Of a DNA stretch of 30,827 bases, positions 23,087-30,827 are shown one piece after another. The position numbers were made by a program, and so were the translations under genes. The stretch is from Didymodactylos carnosus (Eukaryota; Rotifera; Eurotatoria; Philodinida; Philodinidae), in contig CAJNOQ010001509.1 in the NCBI GenBank assembly GCA_905250885.1, forward strand, positions 1 through 30,827. Reading direction: 5' to 3'. Position 1 is the first letter of the stretch, and every line of letters starts with the position of its first letter. Under the pieces are notes generated by a model that did no database searches, was not told the DNA's origin, and saw only the letters and a list, made by a program, of their open reading frames with translations.

Positions 23087-23674
23087 GGCCCGAACAGCAA
23101 TATGGTCCGATCGAGCAAGGAATATCTTACCCGTTTCGGCAAGATTTTCACATTTTTTTCTTTCAACGGATTAGCGCATAAATCAAAGCTATGCCGTATG
23201 TAGACACTTATTCCACGTGATAGTGGCAAAAGCTGCATCAAATAGAATTTTCCCTGGATGATACGGTTCTTTCTTGTACGGTCAGAAAATTGACCAACTA
23301 TATCTGCCTCAGGATTACCTTGCCTGATCGGGCAAACTTGCCCGTTCGAGCAATATTTTCCGATTAGGCAAGGACAAAAGATTTCCTGATCGGGTAAGCT
23401 ACCTTATCCGAACGGGCAATCTCAATCTGGCCTGAACGAGCAATATTGCCAAATCGGGCAAGATAAATTGCGCAAAATTGAGCTATGTTGCTATTCGTCT
23501 CTGTCATAAAAAAGAAAGAAGGTTGAACATTTAACTTTAATATACAGTGAATAATCAGTGCACGAGGAGTAGAATGAACACTTCTCGCCCATTAGACGAC
23601 TGATAGTTCTCGAGATCAGACCTTGCCCGAACGAGCAAGTTGCCTGTTCAGGCAATATTGCCCGATCGGACAAG
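23087..23674. repeat. Cluster of a 16-bp GC-rich palindrome, about 13 copies
   Basis: Consensus TTGCCCGAWCGGGCAA. Copies, some degenerate, start near 23087, 23104, 23127, 23320, 23339, 23356, 23382, 23404, 23428, 23446, 23623, 23640 and 23659. Best copies are TTGCCTGATCGGGCAA (23320), TTGCCTGTTCAGGCAA (23640) and TTGCCCGATCGGACAA (23659). Within sub-clusters, neighbouring starts are 17-26 bp apart, often with AAT or ATA between units. The centre alternates between GATC, GTTC and GAAC. The GC content contrasts sharply with the surrounding AT-rich DNA. It begins about 25 bp after the HCCS pseudogene. Confidence 0.85.
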
Positions 23675-23996
23675 TGACAGTGAGCTGCCTAGTTGTAGTA
23701 ATATGTATTTGTGACTGTGTAATTCTATTCAATAATCTGAATTGTTTTCTTAGAAGCAATTATTTTTCACGTTTTTTAAAGTACATGTGTGTTCCGTTCT
23801 GACTCTGTACCCTATATAGATCAAAGATATTTATTTCAAGATAGAGTGAACCTTTAGAAGAGGATATGCTAATGCATCTTCGCTGTACCGTAGTTTTATT
23901 AGTACGATACTTGTTCAATTTTTCAGATTACACGCGTGCTCTTGAACACGAGTATTAGTGATATAAATTTTATTCTCTTATTTATCTGATTTTCTT

Positions 23997-24375
23997 ATGT
24001 CAAAACCACGAGTAAGAAAGTAGATGAATATATTTTGTTTGCAATTGTTTTTTAACTTTTTCTATTAGGTAAAATTAAATGAGAGTAATGCTCAAAAAAG
24101 ATTTTTCATGTCAGCGATCAAACGTGTGGAAAATGAATCAGAAATCAGGTATTTTCTGTTGATCTCAAACTCAACTGTTGTTCGTAAAAAAAATCTATCT
24201 TTTCTGTTACAGAAATAACAAGAATTTTATGATAAATGACGAGAAATGGTATGACCTTGAACAACGAACTGATGAAGTATTAGTTCCTTCAAAATGGGTT
24301 GAACGTTTAGAAGAAAATAATCTTATCCATGAACAATTACAAGTAACAAAAAATAGAAGCGATACTTCTCCATAA
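23997..24375 (+). CDS. Small protein of unknown function, 85 residues, three exons
   Basis: Exons 23997-24011, 24069-24148 and 24213-24375 keep frame across two short introns (57 and 64 bp, GT-AG) and end at TAA. The product starts MSKPRVKLNESNAQKRFF and is highly charged, with a Trp-containing helical segment (NDEKWYDLEQRTDEVLVPSK then WVERLEENNLIHEQLQ). It has no signal peptide or membrane segment. I do not recognise the family. The 5-codon first exon is the weakest part; the start could lie at an internal ATG (24107) or further upstream. The next gene begins 11 nt after the stop. The splice pattern makes a real gene likely. Confidence 0.6.
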
Positions 24376-24386
24376 GATTTTATAGG

Positions 24387-24772
24387 ATGTTCGTCTTACT
24401 TTTTGAGATGCTGCGAGAGAAAGCGAACAACTTAGGAAATAATAAGTAAGTTTGACAGATTTTTTTTGATTTGTTAATCAATATAGTTTTCTATCTTTCA
24501 GTGCAAAACCCATGTCTGCCGAAAATCGAGAAAACCATTATTGCACAGCTGCAATTCAAAAGCTCCGAAATAATGAATTTAATAAACGATTAAGAGCCCA
24601 TCAAATGAGATGGGTATGTTTGATATCGAGTCAGATATGCTTCTATTCATTTTGTGTCTCTTTTTTTTAGCACTCAGTAGTTCTTATTGGTGAAGTGGCT
24701 TCGTCTCTGCCGTTGCATACATTAGATGCAACGGAAATTGAAAAACAATTGTACGCAACATTGAGAAAATAA
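24387..24772 (+). CDS. Small protein of unknown function, 83-90 residues, three exons
   Basis: Exons 24387-24445, 24502-24613 and 24671-24772 join in frame across two introns (56 and 57 bp). From the ATG at 24387 the product is 90 residues. A second in-frame ATG at 24408 gives 83 and a more typical polar start (MLREKANNLGNNN). The middle is basic and helical (NHYCTAAIQKLRNNEFNKRL) and the last exon carries HSVVLIGEVASSLPLHTLDA. No family recognised. An AG acceptor (TTTTATAG at 24378-24385) precedes the first ATG by one base, as expected if the 5' end is made by splicing. The preceding gene's stop is only 11 nt upstream. Confidence 0.6.
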
Positions 24773-25275
24773 TGAATATTGAATATTGCTGGCATATACT
24801 CTAATCGACATAGTATGACTAAGATTACAATAAGAGCGCATATATCGTCAGATGAAATATTAAGAGTTCCTGGTGAATAAGAAAAAGTCCAAATGTTACT
24901 TACAGAAACTATTATCAATAAATACGCATCATTTTGTATGTTTGAAGTTTTGTTGTGATCTAATGAACGTGTATAATTTCATTTTTATTTGTTTGCTTTA
25001 ATAGTAGAAACGAAAATTTATTTATTTGTATTTCGTGTAGCGAATCCGTAGTTTCAGCGAAATCTACAGTACTTTTGGGTATACGTAAGTGTCTTTGTTA
25101 ATAAGAACTACGTTGACAATATAGTTTTCTTTATCCAGTAGTTTTGTATCCATCACAAAAACTTGCATTTTTTGCGCATTCAAGGTATTGCATTTTTTAC
25201 TGTCCTATTATGTGATTACTTTGCCTTCATCTATTTGTAGATTATAGAGATCTGTTCTAATTAAAAAAATAAATC
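24773..25275. other. Intergenic spacer, possible CDC26 5' leader
   Basis: About 500 bp between a small gene and CDC26 on the same strand. A plausible acceptor (CTATTTGTAG near 25230-25240) 36 bases before the CDC26 ATG suggests a spliced 5' UTR or a trans-splice site. No coding exon was seen. Confidence 0.4.
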
Positions 25276-25518
25276 ATGCTTCGTCGTCCATTAACACGTA
25301 TGTATCGTCCGTTTTTCTATGTACTCGAATGTTTTCTCAATACTTCCACATTTTCTCTCTCTTTAGGAATCGATATTAAAGTCGATGAAATTGAAGATTT
25401 AAATCAGATCATTCTAGAACGTAAAGCTCAAAATCAAAAACCGATATCCTCATCTGTCAATGTTTCATTTACACCGGCACTCACTCTCCCAATAAATTTT
25501 ATTGCTACACCAAAGTAG
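25276..25518 (+). CDS. CDC26: Anaphase-promoting complex subunit CDC26
   Basis: CDC26 (APC12) is a tiny APC/C subunit whose acetylated N terminus threads into the TPR superhelix of APC6/CDC16 and stabilises it. Two exons, 25276-25297 and 25367-25518, join in phase 1 across a 69-bp intron and give 57 residues. The N terminus MLRRPLTRIDIKVDEIEDLN matches the family's invariant MLRR-PTR-[LI]-[ED]-[LI]-K-[LV]-D-[DE]-IE pattern. It is followed by a short charged helix (QIILERKAQNQK). The C-terminal part (SSSVNVSFTPALTLPINFIA) is divergent and the protein is shorter than the human one (85). If the intron were retained the frame would stay open, but residues 9 onward would not match the family, so splicing is preferred. 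Confidence 0.82.
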   Translation: MLRRPLTRMYRPFFYVLECFLNTSTFSLSLGIDIKVDEIEDLNQIILERKAQNQKPISSSVNVSFTPALTLPINFIATPK

Positions 25519-27559
25519 AGGTATTTTATAATACTGATTCGTTTTTTAACGATGTTACATAGAATTTGTTTACTCTAGCATTTTTTAACATTTTTTTAAC
25601 AGTCTGATATACAATTATGCATGTAGATGTTAAATTTTATATTTTTTGAGAAAACAATTTATTTGTCCTGTTAATATTTTTATTTTTGTTCAATGTTCAA
25701 TAAATAGTAATCAAGTGATAGATGAAAGGAATTTTGTTTAATACAACTACAGCAATTGCTATAGTAATCATGTAATATAATGGTAATTTATAACCCGATG
25801 TGTGCTTTGAGCACTCGTCTTTTTATTCTATCTCGTATAATAGCTCAAGCTATTGGCTAGCATGGGATTATGAGTCAGAAAGTAACGAAAAAAACTTTTT
25901 TTTCAGAAAACAGAGAAAAGATTTCATTTGAGACTGAACATTTGGTGAATGACTGTATTTGTGCATACCACTTTAAACTGTAGGTTGTATGGAGAAATGT
26001 GCTCTGTCTTTGAATATAATTTAGGCTGAAATGTTCTAGTTTCATGTGAATTATAGAGATTTTTTAGCTAGTCTCAATATTTTCTAAGCTTCGTTTCTGT
26101 ACGCATTGTCACACGGCAGTTTTCTCCGAATAGAATTCTTAATCGTTAAAATCCGAAAATATTTTATACAATAATGCAGCATACAGATGTTGATACGTGA
26201 TTGAATTTCTTAGTATCACGTTAGTTTTTTTCCTTCATTCAGGAAAATAAAAAAGTGAATACACTTGAGTTGAGGAGTGAAACAGTCTAAATACGAGCAG
26301 TCTTGCAGATCTATGAAGAGTTTTCTAAAAATAAGCAGAATATAAGGCGCTGTGTCCCTGAGGTACTCGCAAATCTTTGGAGAGGATTAATGTAATTTTA
26401 CATCGTTTGTAATCTGTTACATAAGAAGTACATGAGGAGAAGCCTCGTTGCCTCATTTGCTGAGAATGAACCTCTTTTACTGTTTTGTTCGTGTTATGAC
26501 AGAGCTCACGGCATACATATATACAATAAAACAACGGGGTAGTTCCCACAACCTACTTTTAACGTTTTTTATGCTCCCATGTGGGTTGAAAATTTGAGAC
26601 GGTACTAGACTGAGAGGTACTTTAGTAATCGAAGGATGTATATATTTTTTCATTGTCATAGTGGAAGTTTTCACAGATTAAGTTCAACTCGTATACGTGC
26701 ATTAAATACCTCGTTCCTAAAATAGATAGAAGTCAGCTATTTAGTTATTGTGCGTTGAGAGTTCTTATCACGAGCTATGTATGACAAACACAATTAGATA
26801 TTGAAGATGTATTGCGAGCTAAATCGATATTTCAAAAATATCATCAATTCTCAAACGATTACCAGGAAAAAATTTCAGTACGGCGTTGTTAATAATCAGT
26901 GCGGCACTAGTGCTAATCGGCACAGGTGCCAGTGACACACAGTATACAATGCGCACTGAAATTTTTTTACAAGATACGTTTGTAAACTTATCTCTTTGTT
27001 TTCGATCACATCGAATTAATAACATTCTCAAACTAATAAAGTTATTGCGCTAATAACCTACATTCAATTTGAACTAATGAGAGAGAGAGAGCGTAACCAA
27101 AGAGTAGCAACCAGGATGTTTTTATCATTAGTTCAGATAGATCCAGCATGCTGTGAACCAGAAGGATTTTTAGAGAGAGATATTTTTAGCTTGAAAGATC
27201 AAAGTGTTGGAAAATCTTATTGCGTTAAAATCCAATTGCTTCTATCTAGGGTGCTATTTGAACAAAACGTACGTATTCATTTACTCATAAAAGAATTCTA
27301 CCGTACAGTACGTAGTTTTCTACGAACGTTTACTTTTAAAAGCATAGAAAAAATGAGAAAACTTGTCCTTTTTTAACGTTGTCATAATAAATATAAAAAA
27401 GATGGGAGAAAGTTCACAACATAAATCGACAACTCTAACAATAAAAAGAACAAGCACATACACAACACTTCCTTTTAGGACTACAACACGAAAAAATGTT
27501 TAAAAAAAGACAAGAGAAAGACAAGAACACGGCTATTAGTCTGTGAGATTGTTTTTTTC
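25519..27559. other. Gene-poor region between CDC26 and perilipin
   Basis: About 2 kb between converging 3' ends. Open frames of 65-99 codons occur (for example 27077-27376 on +, following a short GA run), but none has a recognisable domain, codon pattern or splice context. I see no RNA gene or transposon protein. Confidence 0.5.
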
Positions 27560-29141
27560 TTATTCTGTCTCTTCTTCTGAACTACTTTGATTATTTAGAT
27601 CTAATTGATTACCAGTTAAAATTGGTCGCTGTTCAATATGTATACGTCGTGTTGTTGTTGTCGTTGTTGTAGTTGATGGAACAGTCGTGAATGACGTTGC
27701 TAATAAAGGCGATGTAGAATTATGACGTGGCATCTTTTTTAATTCAGCCATTGTTCTATCGTTTGGTGTTATGCGGCCAACTAACTTTGTTATCAAAACA
27801 TTAACAAATACAAGTAAACGTTGTGCAATTGTCATGTTCAATATAAATAATGGTTTAACCATATCTTTGAAGAATGTTGTTGACATTTTTCCAGTTTTCA
27901 ATTTTGATAATTTATTTTGATCAGTGATTGTTCGCATTTCAGTATTGGTTTCACTTGAAGTTGTTTGTTGACATTTTGTTAAAATATCCTCATTTGAAGT
28001 TTTTACTTTTAATAAGATAAATACAACAAGTAAACGAAACCAGGCCAATGATTGATGAAACGATGAATAGAATGAATCTAATGCAAATTGAACGATAACC
28101 ATTGCGGCATCTCGTATACGTTGAACTAATAAACTCGATCGTTGACCAAAATCTTTCCGCTGAACAGGACGTTGAAACACAGGTTCTAAACAGAAAAATG
28201 GTAATGACTATTGACGTATCTATCCTTATCTTAGAAGTAACTTGGCACATAATTTTCTTCTTACATTCACAAAGTGACTCTAACTCTTAAATAAAACAAA
28301 TGGTATAGTTATCCTTTTCTTTCCCGTCAGTATCTCTCATAACAGTTTACCTCTATCAAGTATACACTTCAAAAAGAGGACTGAAAATTTTTGCCAATAA
28401 TATTTAAGAGTTTAAAATGAACTTACTTCCAGGTACATGTGTTTCACAGAAAGTAAAAACTGTATCTGCTACGTCAGTTGCTCTATTGACGGTTGCATTT
28501 GCGGCACTCGATACCTAAAAATGATATATATCTCAGTTGAAGCTATTATGCTAGATTGATTCATAACAAAATTCGCTTGCCCTCTCTCTTCCTAGTTGAA
28601 GTTTCGATGTCGTTGTATCTTTTACAGCATTCATTACTTGTCGAACTGGTTCAGTTTTTCCATTGAGTGACTCAACAACCTTCGGAGAAAAATATATGCA
28701 GTATGATTATATTAAGTGAGTAGTTTAATTTATCCATACCTCTTTTGTTGGCGTATTGATAACTGGATATTTTGCTTCAATTTGTTTAATTTTTTGTACA
28801 GCATAATCATCGAGAGCCTTTACTAGAATAAAAAAAAGCTCTATTTGTACACATACAGTTTTAATTCTGTTGTTCAAACATACCTGGCCCACTAAATGGT
28901 GTTGCAACTACAGCAGCTATTTTAATTGATTTATCAGCAACTGTTTCAGCTAAATTACATGGGACTCGGATAAATGCGCTAGTTTCTTTGGCTTTTGCAT
29001 AGACATCTTGTATTACGTCTGTTGATGAGCGCACGACTGGAAACATTCAAAATTCAATTAATTCAGGATTAAATTTTTTTCAATTCTTTTCAACTTACCA
29101 GGTATATCATGGATGCATGAAACAGTCTGAATTTCAACCAT
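27560..29141 (-). CDS. PLIN: Perilipin (PAT-domain lipid droplet protein)
   Basis: Perilipins coat lipid droplets and control lipase access. Exons 29141-29099, 29036-28884, 28822-28740, 28679-28581, 28514-28427 and 28185-27560 total 1092 nt and give 363 residues. The PAT region covers about residues 14-135: IPVVRSSTDVIQDVYAKAKE, CNLAETVADKSIKIAAVVAT, VKALDDYAVQKIKQIEAKYP, INTPTKEVVESLNGKTEPVR. It matches the family order of a short N terminus, a Cys-Leu-Ala-Glu block, then a leucine-zipper-like E-x-x-x-P-x-[IL]-x-x-P segment. The C-terminal part has amphipathic helical stretches (RIRDAAMVIVQFALDSFYSS) and an eight-Thr run (PSTTTTTTTTRR) before an acidic end (SSSEEETE). Intron 4 needs a GC donor (GCAAGC). 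Introns are about 60 bp except the last (241 bp). Confidence 0.83.
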
Positions 29142-30827
29142 TTTTACTTAGATGAACAAATAATCAAAAGGAATAAATAAGAAAATAATCTATAAAAATT
29201 TTCCTAGGTCGATGAGAAATATGTTAGGAATAGAGACACATTACGAATTTAGTTTCTTTTTATACAAGAACAAGCGAACAAAGGTTGCTCAGATAAGAAA
29301 TAAATAGATGACTCATTTACAAGTCTCATCGAACATGCGTATAAAGAATGAAAGAACAATAGTAAATATTACAATCGAATGGATATCAGAGTTCAAAGTT
29401 TGGTAGTGACAAGCAAACACATGAACTTTAACATTATCTATTTGCATCCCGGGACAAACAAGAACTAAATGAAAAGTGACGAAACAATTTAAATATTTGC
29501 TCTAAAAGTAATGATTATTTAAAACGAATCTTTGAACTGAGAGAAATCAGTCATAAGCATTCTAGTTGATAGTCAAGTCCGAACAATTAGAAGAATTTTG
29601 TGTACTCCATAGAAAATCTCTGATTCATTCGTCATTTTGTTTTATCACTTTACATCCTACATGAGATGAAAAACATTTTTTAAAGATTTTCTCTCATGTG
29701 TTGTCGTAACTGTTGTCTTTTAGTACACATCAAAAGGAAAATGGCATATATTCAATTTCTCTTTTTAGCGTGAAAAAAATCAATATAAAAGTACGCTGTG
29801 TGTAAGTTTTGAACACTCAAATTTCTACTTTTCATCACAAAATCTAATAGGAGATCCAAGAGACTCCGGTGTAAACTGAAGTTCTGTAGGATGAGGAAGC
29901 CAAATTTGCTGAAAAATAGTGCTTTCTTCCACATTTAAGATCTGCGTCAGATGAACAGAGAAAATGAACAACACAAAGAAGCAAACTACTAGTCTCTTGA
30001 TATTGTTATGCTATTCACAGTGAAAAAGAGCCGTAGTTCTTACCTTTTTTCTTTATCTGAACAGTGTGCAAAAAATAGTAATAATAATTCAGAAAAATAG
30101 TAGCCTATTTTTCGACTTACATAAGACATATCCGTCGGACAATTTTCTCAGACCGATGTACTATATATATGTAACAAACTGACTAGCCTATAGATAAAAA
30201 AAAGAGCATCACATGTGCAGATGAATTTTACTGCGATTCAATTTGAAAATTTACTTAATCGATAGAAAAACAACCGTAAACGAAAATCGAAACAGAGGGC
30301 ATTAAAGCAAGATTTAAAAAGATTAACTAAGTTTTGTACAAAAGAGCTGTTACTAACTGGATCATTTATATTTAAGTCTATCAACGCTGAGAGTGCTTGA
30401 AATCTGGAGCATAACCTTTGCTGCCAGATGCAATTTTTCGAGGACCATTAGATATTAATAAGAAGCGTAATCTTATAGACGGAATAAATCATTTTAGCCA
30501 TTGCAGTACACACTAATATTAAGACTTACCTTACTATCACGTGAAAAATTGTATAGATAAGATTACGCTTCATCAAAGTCACATTAAAAGAAATTTAGTG
30601 TTTTATTTGCCAGTTAATAATCTTTATCGTATCTAGTAGAAAAGAGCCGCTAAGAGAACAGAAGAAGAAACGATGTACAAGTTCTCGTATGTTTAAGCGG
30701 CGAAGTACTTAATTCACAAAGACCGCTACGAGGCTTCGTTAAGTGTGCTATTAACACATATTGTAGAGTTTTCCAAGGCGCATCGAGTGGTGTATTGCAC
30801 TAGGCTAAATATTGGATGGTTACGAGG
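29142..30827. other. Region upstream of perilipin, no gene seen
   Basis: About 1.7 kb running to the window edge. It should contain the perilipin promoter. No coding exon or RNA gene was recognised on either strand. Confidence 0.5.
30462..30571. repeat. 15-bp perfect inverted repeat with 80-base spacer
   Basis: GAAGCGTAATCTTAT (30462-30476) is mirrored exactly as ATAAGATTACGCTTC (30557-30571). The size, about 110 bp end to end, fits a small MITE-like unit or hairpin; no target duplication was identified. Confidence 0.8.

Noticed and set aside
23491..23673. Minus-strand open frame over the palindrome cluster
   Set aside because: The frame is open because of the GC-rich repeats; the encoded sequence has no protein-like features.
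27077..27376. 99-codon open frame after a GA run
   Set aside because: No domain, no splice context, composition like neighbouring non-coding DNA.
4254..30827. tRNA or rRNA genes and CRISPR arrays
   Set aside because: No tRNA-like internal promoter boxes or rRNA-like blocks were noticed. The palindrome cluster lacks unique spacers of constant length, so it is not a CRISPR.

Overview
The window looks like nuclear DNA of a small invertebrate animal. It is very AT-rich, with genes on both strands split by short introns, mostly 54-70 bp with standard GT-AG ends. Nearly all products are ordinary metazoan proteins: iRhom, ODR4, MED9, CDC26, a perilipin and a holocytochrome c synthase copy. Compact genes, tiny introns and decayed DNA transposons fit a rotifer, perhaps a bdelloid. 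That placement is inference; no marker in the window proves it. Exon models below were built by hand from splice signals, and every model keeps one reading frame across all its junctions.

Layout: 1-4253 (+) holds most of an inactive rhomboid (iRhom) gene in about 17-18 exons, with its 5' end outside the window. 6591-7733 (-) is a single-exon secreted or surface protein resembling the N-formylglutamate amidohydrolase fold. 7.7-11.1 kb has no gene I can support. 11.14-12.42 kb holds a broken hAT transposase with one probable element end. 13.45-14.39 kb is a foldback-like inverted repeat. ODR4 (15978-14468, -) and MED9 (16753-16170, -) follow head to tail. A second, larger foldback element lies at 16.89-17.90 kb.

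18700-22173 (-) is a 15-exon gene for an 820-residue coiled-coil protein. 22609-23064 (+) is a holocytochrome c synthase pseudogene with two Trp-to-amber stops. It is followed by a cluster of about 13 copies of a GC-rich 16-bp palindrome (23.09-23.67 kb). 23997-25518 (+) holds three small genes: two unknown ones only 11 nt apart, with a splice acceptor directly before the second ATG, and then CDC26 of the anaphase-promoting complex. 27560-29141 (-) is a six-exon perilipin gene. The last 1.7 kb has no supported gene.

The genes do not form one pathway. They cover membrane-protein trafficking (iRhom, ODR4), transcription (MED9), cell cycle (CDC26), lipid storage (perilipin) and probably the cytoskeleton or centrosome (coiled-coil protein). 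The most unusual items are the palindrome cluster, the two foldback elements, the possible dicistronic pair, and an iRhom that seems to have lost both catalytic positions.
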